A stretch of 64,000 bases of DNA, taken from Rhynchopus euleeides. Lineage: Eukaryota > Euglenozoa > Diplonemea > Diplonemida > Diplonemidae. The notes below the pieces were generated by a model. That model saw only the letters and a program-made list of their open reading frames with translations, searched no databases and was not told the origin of the DNA. The first letter of the stretch is position 1, and the number at the start of each line of letters is the position of its first letter. The stretch covers positions 310,001 to 374,000 of the forward strand of contig OY723245.1 of NCBI GenBank assembly GCA_963210315.1, written 5' to 3'. This document shows, piece after piece, positions 43,401 through 52,800 of this stretch. The translations under genes and the position numbers were made by a program.

Positions 43401-45820
43401 AGAACTGAGGCATTCTCCACCCGCTGCCATTCGGTGTCATCCGGGGAGGGTGTGCCGCCTCCGCCGCACTTTGGGGATGCGACCTTCACAGCAGCCTCCT
43501 TCAGGGCGCAGTAGACCTGGATGTCGGTCTCCATGCCACAGCTCTCGATGATCTCCACAACGGGGAGGTAGTACGCTGGGGATGTCGCGTGGAATATGGT
43601 AGTAACCCTCCCCTGCATCGCGGTGTATATCTTGATGCTCAGCGCCTTGATTGTGTTGTTCGGATGCCCCCAGTATGTCGCGAGCATCGGGACAAACCTG
43701 TTGGACCTCCTCTCCATCGCTGCATACAGCTGCGCCCCACCGCCGCCTCTCAGCATCATGCCCAGCAGCAGCTCCAGCAGATCCGCAACACGCTTCTCCG
43801 AGCTGTCACACCCCTTTGCGCTCGCCTTCTCGATTGCAAAGAGAAGTGCCTCCGTATGCTGAGCAAGCATCCCCTCCCCGAAGGTCAGGAGTGAGTTCAG
43901 AATAGAGATGAGATGAACCCTGAGGCAGGCGAGCTCTGCCGGGGACACAGGCAGGGCCTCCGCAGCTCCCCTCTCCTCAGAAGCGTAGTAAAGGGGGAGA
44001 ATCCCCTCCACAATAGAGGGCACGCTCGCAACGCGTTGTTCGAACCAGGCGCAGAACGCCCTCTGGGAGGGAAACTGCAGGTAGAGCTTTCGCGAGATGC
44101 ACTCCGACACCCTCTCGAGGACAGTGCGTTGCGACTCGAAGGGGGCGCGGAGCCATATGGCGGTGCCTGCTGTTCCGAAGAGGACATGGCAGAGGACGTG
44201 CTCAGAGAGGGAGGGGTGTGGGGCATGCCCTGAGGCGGGCTGGATCAGCCCCGTGAAAACCCTCACCACATGCATCGGGAGGAGCTCCCTCGGGAGGGAG
44301 CGGAGGACGAGGGACACCAGGGCGAAACCCTTCCCCATCCCGACCCGCCCGTCCTGCGCGATCTCCCGCGTGTAGAGGTCGCAGACGATCTCAATGGTTG
44401 TCACGATGCAATCCCGGATGAGCGTCTCGGCGACAGCCGAGGCCTCTTCCAGGCGGCGCCGCCTCCGCACAGCCTGCGTCATCGCTGCGTCGCCCTCCGG
44501 TGAGTGGGTCGCCTGAGCCGCGTTGCATATGCTGTGGAAGGAAGCGGAGAGGCGCTTCAGAAGGAAGACGAACAGCGCGGCACCCCCAGCCTGCTTCAGC
44601 GCGTTGAGAGGGGAGTGCAGGGTGTGGCAGGACACCTCCTGTGTCCTGTCGGCGTTTTGGAATGACCTGCTCTCCCCGGCATAGCTTGTGTCGATGAGCT
44701 GCCTCCGGGTGCACTTCGTTGGCGTAAAGTAATGCCACACAGCTGCCGGCCTGTCCCCCCCTGTCGGGCCCCGCGGGCAGTCTACCTCTGGGGAGGGCGC
44801 CACATCCTTGAGTGACTCGCGGAACACAACGATGCGCGACAGCAGGCCGCAGAATTGGTGCCTCCGGGGCGCGAGGGCCAGCAGGCGGAGCGTTGCCTTG
44901 TCCCCCCCCTTCACCACAGGGTATTTCAGGTTCGCCTGACCCACCTCCACCTCGTTGGCATACACCGCGATGAAGCTGCTGTACACCCTCCGGTAGGTGA
45001 AAGCGACGGTGAGCTTCGTCCACACCTTCGGCAGCAGAGGGGGGCACGGGATCTCCACCTGGTGGACCTGGTCACCCCTCCGGGTGATGACGCCGATGAC
45101 GCGGTTCTTCATGAAGCACTCCACATAGGTGGTGCTGACGCTCCCAAAGGCGAACAGCCTCGGCTCGTTCACCAGGGTGTGGGGGTAGACCCGGGTTGTG
45201 ATGGTGAAGCCTTTCTCAGGCCAGGGCCGCGCCGCGCAGACCAGGCCCGACACATCCTTCCCTGTGAAGGAGAAGAAGTGCGAGACAGACTCGTTCGACT
45301 CACCCCCCTGGGCTGGTGACGGGGATGCAGAGGCGAGCACCCGCTTGCACAGCAGGAGGTGTTCCGAGAGCTCGCGGGCGTCGCGGGTGAAGAACAGGTT
45401 GGCCAGGAGGCTGCTCGTCTGGTCATACCCCAGGCTCTGTGCGGACACCTCACACAGCAGGTGGAAGAGCTGCTCTGATGGAGATGCTGGCATATGCCGC
45501 ACTTTGTAGTAGCAATCCCACAGAGGCGAGGCACCGAGAACAGCGACGCTGGTTGGGCTCTGCGCTGCAAGGTGCTGCAGCAGTTGTATCACAGGCCGTG
45601 CCATGTCGCAGCCGCACAGTGGCAGCACCCGGAGCAGCACGGAGGTGATGTCGCGCCGCCGGATCTCCGCCGTCTCCCCCATCGCCTGCGCCTGAACCTG
45701 CCCCTGCTGCTGCTCGGCGTCCACCATCCTGCTGCTGAGGAACTGCAGCAGCCCTGGTGTCGGCTCCCCATCGTTCACCCATAGCAGCAGCTCCAGCAGC
45801 TTCTCCGTGCCGGCGCTCAT
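37430..45820 (-). CDS. Giant BEACH-WD40 protein (neurobeachin/LYST family)
   Basis: One uninterrupted exon encodes 2796 residues, starting at the ATG at 45818-45820; the frame is open five codons further, but its first codon is GTG. Residues about 185-365 form a concanavalin-like lectin fold (VSHFFSFTGKDVSGLVCAA, VWTKLTVAFTYRRVYSSFIA). A long helical and low-complexity middle follows, with poly-Gly and acidic runs. PH-BEACH is at about 1810-1925, the BEACH domain at about 1930-2205 (ISNFEYLMELNLLAGRSFND, YPVFPWVLCDY, FLYGSHYSYGGAVLFYLARL) and WD40 blades at about 2260-2796 (HAGFITSIAVQQKLDTVVSG). The family scaffolds vesicle and lysosome-related membrane traffic. It is by far the largest gene here and has no intron. 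Confidence 0.93.
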   Translation of the reverse strand: MSAGTEKLLELLLWVNDGEPTPGLLQFLSSRMVDAEQQQGQVQAQAMGETAEIRRRDITSVLLRVLPLCGCDMARPVIQLLQHLAAQSPTSVAVLGASPLWDCYYKVRHMPASPSEQLFHLLCEVSAQSLGYDQTSSLLANLFFTRDARELSEHLLLCKRVLASASPSPAQGGESNESVSHFFSFTGKDVSGLVCAARPWPEKGFTITTRVYPHTLVNEPRLFAFGSVSTTYVECFMKNRVIGVITRRGDQVHQVEIPCPPLLPKVWTKLTVAFTYRRVYSSFIAVYANEVEVGQANLKYPVVKGGDKATLRLLALAPRRHQFCGLLSRIVVFRESLKDVAPSPEVDCPRGPTGGDRPAAVWHYFTPTKCTRRQLIDTSYAGESRSFQNADRTQEVSCHTLHSPLNALKQAGGAALFVFLLKRLSASFHSICNAAQATHSPEGDAAMTQAVRRRRRLEEASAVAETLIRDCIVTTIEIVCDLYTREIAQDGRVGMGKGFALVSLVLRSLPRELLPMHVVRVFTGLIQPASGHAPHPSLSEHVLCHVLFGTAGTAIWLRAPFESQRTVLERVSECISRKLYLQFPSQRAFCAWFEQRVASVPSIVEGILPLYYASEERGAAEALPVSPAELACLRVHLISILNSLLTFGEGMLAQHTEALLFAIEKASAKGCDSSEKRVADLLELLLGMMLRGGGGAQLYAAMERRSNRFVPMLATYWGHPNNTIKALSIKIYTAMQGRVTTIFHATSPAYYLPVVEIIESCGMETDIQVYCALKEAAVKVASPKCGGGGTPSPDDTEWQRVENASVLPAMLRAAVSETNPAEVRKSLAADLISGLLNDPAAAELFLEALPLYAVFGLVKGRLGDATVLDLLAALLRPALPKKNGAGLLRDAWCCVRRFYTQGGGVPPSDATAASAAATTAAISIAAALSLSPHLHSDPLPQTQQEGEGGDEAEADEAETEDPTASTASPGAAGGDPRSPEPQGGGGGVGAGVPLHPHAFILRLFAALLPDLGELMRSTAAAEVGLLRAALSSFGEVVFITHKVVRSGVMVPRDGEAVPTVPSHSSLDAVPSATACIDACLSVFKIAHSRKLCLMDSANFVAKGDQPSSCDEDCHAEAGSTSPSSSGRERKKLKPRKLRRGVVQSEAAPSDPSGEISTSTVWRPPPVEAVGVETEGDDGAEGGSACSSEGGGGGGCDDEEEEGSLDSVEREVSTMHTPPSLIDSHFAFSAGRPHRWGGAGGNGGRPGVTIGGAGFHSFAALPADPLQAAAAAAAAASTSPAPTPQGREPHPQAGSPLVYRLLYSLALHEFRALLRRHYAADEGGLSPDAPHPLPPTSPEGGGGGGGVGVPGAPRSAVSESLSAKRQYLRVLAGRLQGAATGSFHTELAGYLSAKVVELHGRLDQDAAKGADLADTLINLLGALLCDGRMDTPCPPVGPSVKAPAIIPLLHLASVTHRGASAPEPPSAGDGSGSASLKQSVSRLMEHAFLQHPDAVSHIQDVSGARWLTLDVSKWCTALRSYIARGSDGFAHNPLLRYKLGESAGRRVGRLRRRADLLSERRREALDSFFQELALLRGRGAAAERGGGGGGGGGSGALSPPSGRGRHFASPAAARRLEVSRRHAKILHSEWQEMESLVLDSLVLQWWSSPLSSLSVPLLHAQPHTTRKAKENVYWRIDTTGYRMRLVRYKPVGMHAAGGDYRRHRAEEEEPDLADAAAAPPSEAGQQMLRVSLPRQAEVQEKEGDEEAEEKDPEGPAEEVVEEEGEEAGGMGAALQVGGPEAAAEGLSTKVASRLERSNLKTATRIQAWWVSPAQGLVEGDIYRTDDRVLFVAAEAESGEKDALVVELSSVVSVYHRRYLLQPNSIEFFVESDAVCAASYFFKFVDKTARDYFINSLIKPKTRGGLNVNSYITRGPSLTVRTPADSVRKYRITEKWVKNQISNFEYLMELNLLAGRSFNDPNQYPVFPWVLCDYTSDQIDLSDPAVYRDLSKPIGALNPARLEGFVKRYKDMQEAGESDLFLYGSHYSYGGAVLFYLARLEPYATMLLKLQDGKWDHPDRMFFSIPATWRAVMEGPTDVKELIPEFYCTPEFLVNRQRLKFGRLQSGAEVDDVVLPPWASSAHQFIHIHRQALESQHVSSSLHRWIDLVFGCKQRGDAAVQANNLFYYLTYEGAVDWAKVDPVEREGLQSHIQSFGQTPSQLFPSKPHPVRQLANHDGHGESLLQQQLGMVDLQQSARDAATLENSINDDPSEWMVVETSPTPGASNKVLAVSRVELGTTAAGGRPAVLSTLVLLQQAEDERLTPLGSACGTGGGGSSLYVSGSASDSPGDLTASPGLVFCVTSSLNFYNVRLDFQSLKLTNKEAFSLANAAGTVGGLVQQGPSTAPQAPPSNSGLSQTLASLNSWSPWNYTARSISAGDSAFEMSDDRFHPSHRMAQSRGGKVYIAGAWDGKVRVVHTKRPTVVIEAFSLRERLAVAQRAHSDAVDGRDAPDGGTIAGDDFEPGMATCIACSEPILAVGTSLGLVVILSLSDKGEKRVTAATPRSSGVTRVIRGHAGFITSIAVQQKLDTVVSGSSHGDILIHSLRSGVLVRALQPPEGTTSIRRLVVLHCPPHTAYPLVGALCDVEPRRALGGASLPFQHLDADNVIHGLEGGDGLSQSAVVFTLNGEVLLSHEALGEEGAEDRLKVRDIALLAHPVPLLCLVGGEEDASQGGFARFLEVFRGGVVVPAAEQHLHLPAGETFASCTPLPEQSGDGAVVLGALSGSLFVLCVDRGIKPESQWPFKIQSTVCSAVLTV

Positions 45821-46120
45821 CGTCGGGGTTTTCACGGCCCCCCGACGGGGGGGAGGGGGGGGGAAGGAGGGAGGGGGTGAGGGTGTCTTGTCTGCGAGTG
45901 CACCGGAGGGGGAGGTTGCTGTCCCCGCGCTGGCCCCCCCCTCTCTCCCCCTGTGGGTGGTGGTGTGGTGTGCTGTCGCGAGGTGTCGTGCTGCGACCCG
46001 AAGGAGCGGGAGAAAAGGGATATCACTCTGGGAGGTCGGGGGGGGTCGGGGGGGGTAGTGTTGTGCACCGCCAACGGGTGGGGCACGCGCATCCTTGCAG
46101 TGGCAATGCCCCCACCCCCC
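45821..46120. other. Short intergenic spacer
   Basis: A C-rich tract (45840-45880 on the complementary strand) leads up to the BEACH gene start. TGCACTCGCAG ending near 45896 is the best trans-splice acceptor candidate, because no AG separates the later C tract from the ATG. Confidence 0.4.
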
Positions 46121-48247
46121 TCACTCCACGGCAAGGCAGGTCCGCGCCAGCGCAGCGGCACAGCCGCTGAGGCTCGCAGCACACCGCTTCGACAAATTCA
46201 TTTTAGAAAGGGGGACAAGCAGACGCAGCAGCCGAGCCTGCCCCTCCGGGCACACCTCGAGGGCACCCGTGCGGTGTGCGCGTGTGACGTGGACACAGAG
46301 GGCCTCCACGAGAGACTCGTCCACGGCAGGGCAGTGCTGCTGCGTCGCTGCGACATCGCAGCAGGCCGACAGGGGCAGGCACGGGTGCTCCTCAAAACAG
46401 GCCTCCATCACAGCCCCACACGCAGCCTCCTCCACGCCGCGGAGCTGCAGCAGCAGCGCCCGGCGGGACGGCTCAACCTCCACGTCGCCGTGCGACAGCA
46501 CCCTGCACAGCTGCACCGCCGCACGCAGCACTGCTGCCTGCTCCGCACCGGACACCCCCCTCTCCGCCTCCACGAGGAGGGCCGCGAGGCGGGCGCACTC
46601 CGCAACCAGACCCCCCAGGGCACCGCTGCGCTGCACAGCGCCACCCTCCAGCAGGCGTGCCACACACTCCGCCAGGGCAGCCGCATGCGCAGGGCTGCGC
46701 AGCTCCTCCACCACCACCCCCTCCGCCGCACCATGCCTTGCTGCGCACAGCAGCAGCAGGCGCGGCGGTGCCAGCTGCAGCCGCAGCAGCGACTGCAGCA
46801 GCTGGAGCCGGAGCGGCAGCGGCGCGACCTGCAGATCACCCGTGGAGAGGCACGGCTCGGGCAGGCGGGGCAGCTGCAGGGCGGGGCGTGCCTCGGCAGC
46901 AGCACGGAGGGCGTGGGACAGCATCAGGCAGTCAGACACACGCCACACCGTGCCGTGCCCCCCCAGCAGGCCTCCCAACGACAGCACCTCCGCTGCGAGC
47001 GAGGTGGCGGCGTCATCCGACAGCGCCCCCAGCTGCAGCAGCCGTGACGAGACATAGATGCACTTCACGATGCTGGAAGGCGTGAGACTCGCCCCTGCGG
47101 AGGGGCGCTCCACAGCGCGCAGCAGCATGTCTGCCAGGAGCTGGCGCAGGCCTTCGCCATCCGTGCCGTCGAGGCATGTGTCCCACGCCAGGGCGCACCC
47201 CCAGGCCAGATCGATGGTGTCGTGGAGGGGGAGTATCGGGGAGGGCGCCCTCTGCAGCGCGGCGTGCACCGCGTCATACAGCAGCGGCACCACGCACCGC
47301 GCCGTGGCGTAGGCTTCGAGCGACGCGGCGAGGGGTGGCCATGCCAGGCAGGCCTGCTGCGGGGGTGCGCCCGGCGTGAGGAGGCTTGCGAGGTGGTCCG
47401 CGTTGGCCTGCACGAAAGAGACTGCCAGGGGGGAGAGGCGGTGCAGCGCGTGGGCCACCACCGGTGGGACGAGGGGTGGTGTGCCGGGGGTGCCGTGCGA
47501 CGCGGCGCGGGCCAGCTGGGTGACGCGGTGCTGCCGGGCCTGCACCACCGCCGCGGGGAGGAGGATGCCAGACTGGGCGCATGTGTCCTGCAGCATGCGG
47601 TAGTGGCTCGCGTTCGTCACGATGGAGTCAACCAAGGCGCGCGACAGGGATAGGTCCACAGCGCGGATCTGGGTTGTGCGCCACACCGCGTCGCACAGCA
47701 CAGCAGGCGTGGCCCCCCCGATGTGCCCCCCGCGGAGATGCGCCGCGAGGAAGCGGGACAGAGCCTTGGAGAGCCCGCTGTGGCTGACGCGGAGCGCGTT
47801 CGCGCTGTAAGCCACCATGTTGGTGCGGTGCGGCAGCATGCCGTGTGTGTTGAGGGTCTGCCACTGCGCCCCCGACATGGTGGCGATGCTGTGGTGGATC
47901 ACCCGCAGGCAGCGGGCCCGGGTGCGGGCCAGGCTCCAGACGACCCCTGCCACCTGCTGCGCGTTCAAACGGGTGAACCCTGTGTAGGCTTGGATGAAGG
48001 GGGTCGTCCCCCCCGTGGGTGCGGACACGAACCCCCTCACCGCCACCCGCGCCGCGGCTGCGGCATGCATGGTTCTGATGCTCAGGTCGAGCGTGTCGGG
48101 ACCCACGCTCTGCACGCTGGCCTGTGCCACCAGCTTCTTCAGAGATGCCCGGCTGCTCGCCGCGTCGCCCTCCGCACCGCCGGAGCAGGCGGCTGCGCTG
48201 AGCGTCTCTGCTGCATGGCACCCTTCGATCCACCCCACCCACGCCAT
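46121..48247 (-). CDS. Large alpha-helical-repeat protein, unknown family
   Basis: One exon, 708 residues. The frame continues six codons upstream but starts with TTG there, so the ATG at 48245-48247 is used; it directly follows CTCTGCCAG, an acceptor-like site. The protein is Ala/Leu/Arg-rich and almost wholly helical, in repeated pairs (VAGVVWSLARTRARCLRVIH, MVAYSANALRVSHSGLSKAL, IVKCIYVSSRLLQLGALSDD). This style is seen in mitochondrial RNA-binding FASTK/RAP-type and octotricopeptide proteins, and a C-terminal RAP domain is not evident. No membrane segment is seen. The function is unknown; mitochondrial RNA processing is only a guess. Confidence 0.6.
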   Translation of the reverse strand: MAWVGWIEGCHAAETLSAAACSGGAEGDAASSRASLKKLVAQASVQSVGPDTLDLSIRTMHAAAAARVAVRGFVSAPTGGTTPFIQAYTGFTRLNAQQVAGVVWSLARTRARCLRVIHHSIATMSGAQWQTLNTHGMLPHRTNMVAYSANALRVSHSGLSKALSRFLAAHLRGGHIGGATPAVLCDAVWRTTQIRAVDLSLSRALVDSIVTNASHYRMLQDTCAQSGILLPAAVVQARQHRVTQLARAASHGTPGTPPLVPPVVAHALHRLSPLAVSFVQANADHLASLLTPGAPPQQACLAWPPLAASLEAYATARCVVPLLYDAVHAALQRAPSPILPLHDTIDLAWGCALAWDTCLDGTDGEGLRQLLADMLLRAVERPSAGASLTPSSIVKCIYVSSRLLQLGALSDDAATSLAAEVLSLGGLLGGHGTVWRVSDCLMLSHALRAAAEARPALQLPRLPEPCLSTGDLQVAPLPLRLQLLQSLLRLQLAPPRLLLLCAARHGAAEGVVVEELRSPAHAAALAECVARLLEGGAVQRSGALGGLVAECARLAALLVEAERGVSGAEQAAVLRAAVQLCRVLSHGDVEVEPSRRALLLQLRGVEEAACGAVMEACFEEHPCLPLSACCDVAATQQHCPAVDESLVEALCVHVTRAHRTGALEVCPEGQARLLRLLVPLSKMNLSKRCAASLSGCAAALARTCLAVE

Positions 48248-48552
48248 CCCTGGCAGAGGGCCCAAGGGGCTAGGGTGGCATCAGGCAGACGTCCTGAACG
48301 CCCGACCACCTGCGAGGAGGGGAGGGTGATGTGCCTGGAGTGGATCGCATGGCAGTACAGATGGGCATGCCCAGCAACGGCTTGCGAGGTTGGGGAGGGG
48401 GTGGGCGGGGGATGGGGGCAGGCAACGCGATTTTTTTTGACGGCGGTAAACCGGCCTGCACCGTGAAGGAAACGTGAGGCAGAACCCCATATTTTGGACC
48501 GTGTAAATGGACCCGACCCCTTCCACCCCCACCCCCTTTTTTTTGGCCCTCT

Positions 48553-49323
48553 TCAGTGCGCCAAAGGAGGCTGGGGCGGCCAGACCAGCTCGCCATGCAG
48601 CTGCAGGTCGATCGGTTTTGAGTAGATGTCGAGAAACTCCCCGAGGGCCAGGCAGTACTCCTTCCCAGGAACATTGTAAATGGCCTCAATCGCATTGACG
48701 GACGGCAGGATGTCGGGATTGGTGCTCTTGAGAGACGCAAGGCACTGCATGATCTGCAGCCTCTCCTTCTGGTAGGTAATCCCACCCAGCTCCACAAGGT
48801 TCATGATGATGTCCACGATGTTCTTCTTCAGCTTATCCCGGCTGACGGGGGCGGACGACCCCTGCAGAGACTGCTCGACCAGAGTCCACTTCGAGAAGGC
48901 CCTTTGCCCGATGTCATCTGTGTATGAACCCACCACAATGTCCTGGACAGTGTCATACTCTTCGAGGTGCTCGCGCACACCCAGGAGGTATTTTATAATG
49001 CTGGCAGGAGGACCCTCGAGCAGATGGAGGAAATTCTTGGGAGTTTCGACCAAAATCCCCGTGAAGGTGTTCGGGGGGTGACCCCACTCCTCCCCAAGGA
49101 GGGTCTCGAAAAGCCCTTTGCTGCTCTCCTGCGAGGTCAGCGCGCCGCACAGCACGACCCTGCTGTAGATCCTCCCGTCATCCAAATTCACCTTCAGCCT
49201 GTCGAGCACCACATCCAGCAGGTTCAGCCCCGTCGCCTGCCCCTGCGCTGCGCCAGGCCCCTCGGTGATGGCCAGCTCCTCCGCCGCCTTTGCCGTATCG
49301 GCCGGCTTGCCCCCGCCTTCCAT
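48553..49323 (-). CDS. BLUF-fold / TEX47-like protein
   Basis: One exon, 256 residues, ATG at 49321-49323. After a short disordered leader comes a ferredoxin-like BLUF-type fold: RVVLCGALTSQESSKGLFET, then FTGILVETPKNFLHLLEGPP, which matches the ITGxLLY...F.Q.LEGP pattern. The flavin-binding Tyr and Gln of true BLUF photoreceptors are not at the expected places, so it should not sense light. TEX47-type proteins of ciliated eukaryotes show the same degenerate fold. The C-terminal half is helical (LQIMQCLASLKSTNPDILPS) and ends in a Pro-rich tail. The role is unknown; a ciliary one is a weak inference. Confidence 0.5.
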   Translation of the reverse strand: MEGGGKPADTAKAAEELAITEGPGAAQGQATGLNLLDVVLDRLKVNLDDGRIYSRVVLCGALTSQESSKGLFETLLGEEWGHPPNTFTGILVETPKNFLHLLEGPPASIIKYLLGVREHLEEYDTVQDIVVGSYTDDIGQRAFSKWTLVEQSLQGSSAPVSRDKLKKNIVDIIMNLVELGGITYQKERLQIMQCLASLKSTNPDILPSVNAIEAIYNVPGKEYCLALGEFLDIYSKPIDLQLHGELVWPPQPPLAH

Positions 49324-49584
49324 CCCGCCGTGTCTCAGGGGGTAAGGAGGGCCAAAGCTGGGCGGGGGGGTCGTGTGATGGAGGCGGCGCCCCTCCCTTT
49401 CTTTTGTGTAAATATCTGAGGGGGTTGTTCGTGACGGGGGTGGACAAAAGGTATTTGTTTGCAGAAGCTAAAATGGAGAACTGCAGAAAAGAGAGTGGCA
49501 ACTGAATGGGGTAGGGGGGTGGTGAAATAGAAGCAGAAGGAATCACAGGAATGATCCCCCTTCACTCGTTATGCAGGTTGTGGG

Positions 49585-49679
49585 GGTCTTCGCTACGGGA
49601 TGATCGTCAGTGCATTTTGGTGCATTTCCTAAGGAAACTGACGAAGAATAACGAAGCATAACGACCAGCGAAGACCCCC
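49585..49679. repeat. Imperfect hairpin
   Basis: GGGGGTCTTCGCT (49585-49597) pairs exactly with AGCGAAGACCCCC (49667-49679), with a second partial pairing inside (GATCGTCAGT with ACTGACGAAG). The whole could fold as a stem of about 95 bases. It may be a small inverted-repeat element or a structured RNA. Confidence 0.55.
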
Positions 49680-49865
49680 TGTGTCTGGGGTGGGCATGGG
49701 GTGGGGGGGGGGGGGGGTGGCAGGAGAGCGGGGCGAGTGTGGCACGGGGAGGAGGAGGAGACAGGGGGGCTTCCTGGCACTATATCCTTCTAATCTAAAC
49801 TGCACGCCCCCACGGAAGGGGAGCCTTGTGTTGCTGTGTATCACGCTTTGGCAAGGTTCTTACTG

Positions 49866-52800
49866 AAACCCTGTGCCTGGAATTTTGACCGAGTTGGGGG
49901 TATGGAAAAGTCGGTGAAAAAAAATGAGAAAAAATGAGAAAAAATCGGCCGAAATTTGCTGTTTTTCGCTTAAAAAAGAGTGTGGGGAGTTGGGTCCAGT
50001 TTAGCAAAGTGAGCTTATTTTTCGAAAATTGAAAAATTGGGGACACCAAAAGTCCCCAAACAAGTCTTCGACTTGGCGCGCAGAGTGATTTTTTTTGGTG
50101 AAAAAATGCCCCAAAAATTGTCGGGTCAAAAATTGCTGTTGAAGACGGTGCAAGATCTCTGCAGGCTGGGTGGGCGCTACGCTGACGGACAACGACAAGC
50201 CGGAGGCTGCGACTGTGAAGAATCCAAAGAACGGCCCGGGTCCTCCTCGAGATGGCGGTGCTGGCCCCTGTTCCCACCGGTGTGACACGGGGCATTCCGG
50301 GACGCGATAGCGCTGCTGCACGGATGCCAACGAGGAGGGCCACTCCGAACCCTGAACACCCCGCCAGACCTGCTTGTTACATCACAAACAGCAGACCCAG
50401 AGTGGAGTGCCTCGCCCCGGTAAACTCAAACCCTGCCAGATTGACGAGGCCACCACCTCCTGGCACTGCCTGCACGTGCACGACAGGAACGGGTGACCTG
50501 CAGGTCGTCGTGAGCAGGACCATGGCAAACCACTCGAACCTGTGTGGGGTACGGCTGCTACCGCAACTCGTCATGTGCGGTGTGCAGCGGGTGCGGGTGC
50601 GCCACGACCGGGTGGTGCGTACTCCTCCAGGAGAAGTGGGCGAGCTCATTCCCGCAAACGCCTGAGTCGGGGATGAACTACCTCCTTCAAAAAGCATCGG
50701 AGCACATTGGTGGTCGTGGCGTCAGGGAAACCGACCGTCCTGATGAGAATACGGTAAGTGATGAGAGGATGTCGGCGCCGTTTGCCCACGTCGTCAACTG
50801 TGGGGAGAGTCTGTCGGAGGCGAGGCGGGGAGGGCCGCAACACAACACGGGAACCGGGTCGCAATTGAAAAAGGGGGACCGGTTCGCGTGTGGAGGGGGG
50901 GTGCGGGGGGGAGGCCCGGCAGGCCAAAGGACCGATGCGCCACAAACCCGCGACCGACGCACCAGACATGTGTGGGAAGGGGGGGTGCGGGGGGGAACAG
51001 GATCCCAGACAACAGGACAGACCAGCCAGGACCTCAGCTGCACGAGTCTTTGTCACGTGGGCTTGACATAAGGTAAAAGGCCATTGCTACCAACCTGAGA
51101 GCAGATAGTGGCCTGGTCTCGGTGACAGCACACGAAAGACTTGCTCTCAACGCGGCATGCGGGTCACAGAAGTCAGAGCGTGGAGGCAGGGTGACGCGTC
51201 ATGAAAGAGGACGAAGAGGTGTGGGAGAGAGGAGGCGAGCACAAAAGGGCGTCGGCTACCGCACGCCCTTTGGCCGCAGCCGACGACCGACCGTACCGGC
51301 CCCCGGCCGGGAGGGAGGTGGGGGGGGGGGGGGGGCGGGGGGCGTGGGGGGCGGAGCCCCCCACATGGGGGGTCCGGGGGGCGAAGCCCCCCGGAAAAAT
51401 TTTTTTTTCGGCCAAAAAAAATTTTTTTTTCGACATGTCGAAAATCCGGCCACCCTGGGGCAGCAGCCTGGACTGGTGGCCACCCCAACCGAAAAAAATC
51501 GAAAAAAAATCCGAAAAAAATCCGAAAAATATCGGTGTGGCACCCCAGAGGGCCCGATTTTCGGTTTAGTCGGCCGAAAAAAAAAATTTTTTTTCGGCCA
51601 AAAATTTTTTTTTCGACATGTCGAAAAATCGGTAATTCAGTACCCCGGGGGGGTATGGAATCTGGGAACCTCGACCTGGCGACTACGGGTGACTACGCGC
51701 GACTACGACACAATGCGATTTTTTGCGAAAAAATCGATTTTTTTCGAAAATCTTACTCTCTTTTCCCCAGCCGAAAAACCGCGCGTAAATCGCCTAAAAG
51801 TGACTAAGAATGACTAAATTTCCATACCCCCGTTAGATAAAATTTTCAGTGCAATCCTTCAGCACCTCCCCCCTAGATTTTTAGGTTTTCTTGACCCAAT
51901 GGTCGAAATCTGCGACATAGTGGAAATCCCGGGGACATGTCGAATTCGAAAATTTTGAGTCAAAAAACCCCAGGGGGGACCCTTTGGTTTCACCCCCTGC
52001 TGGGGGGCCTGGTGGGCGTTCAGGTGTGCTGAGACCCTTCGGGTTCTGACAGAGTGCAGCAATGGTAATCAACCGTCGTGAACGTACTTTCGTGCCGGCA
52101 TGGCTATCCATGGGCACTGTGGCATGTCGCCGCATCCGTTCCGATCACAAGTGCCAGAGGTAAATCAGGAGTCCTGGTCCAGTGCAGGCACCTGCGCTGC
52201 AGATACCCAAGGGACTGTTGTCCACAAAAATGCACACACAAGGACATCAACTGACCGAGGCAATGCACCTCGCAGCCTATCGATCCGATTCGGGGCACCA
52301 AGCCTCACGAGCTGGTCACGCGATACCAGGTTACTCTGCGTGGCATATTCCGTGCAGCCGAAATGGCTTGGGCAGCAGTGCACAGGGGACTTCTGCTGCA
52401 CTGCGACAGGACAACCCAAGCACGTGCCGCGTACATCCGGGGGTGAAGTTGAATGAGGAAGATCAGTGGCTTCTGGGAGGAAGAGGGCGACCGCGTCCAC
52501 GTCGCGGATAGCACACTCAGCACACGAGCGGGCGTTGCATGAAATCCCCCATGTGTACACAGGGGAAATCGGCCTTTTAGGGGACCTAGTCAGGAATAAA
52601 AATTCCCACACATATTTTTCGACTTCCTGAGGCCAAAAACCGGTGTTCCTGGACCCAGATGTGACATCTGGATGACATAATAAAAATACAGAGTGCCTTA
52701 GAGGCGCGCGGGACATTTTTTTGGGGATCGTGGCTGGGGACCCCCTATTTTGGGGGATTTCCCGTAGGTGGAAAATGTCGATTTTCCAGTTTTAAATCAT

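Noticed and set aside
51122..51817. 231-codon plus-strand frame in the A/T-tract block
   Set aside because: The Phe/Lys runs come from poly-T/A tracts; no domain.
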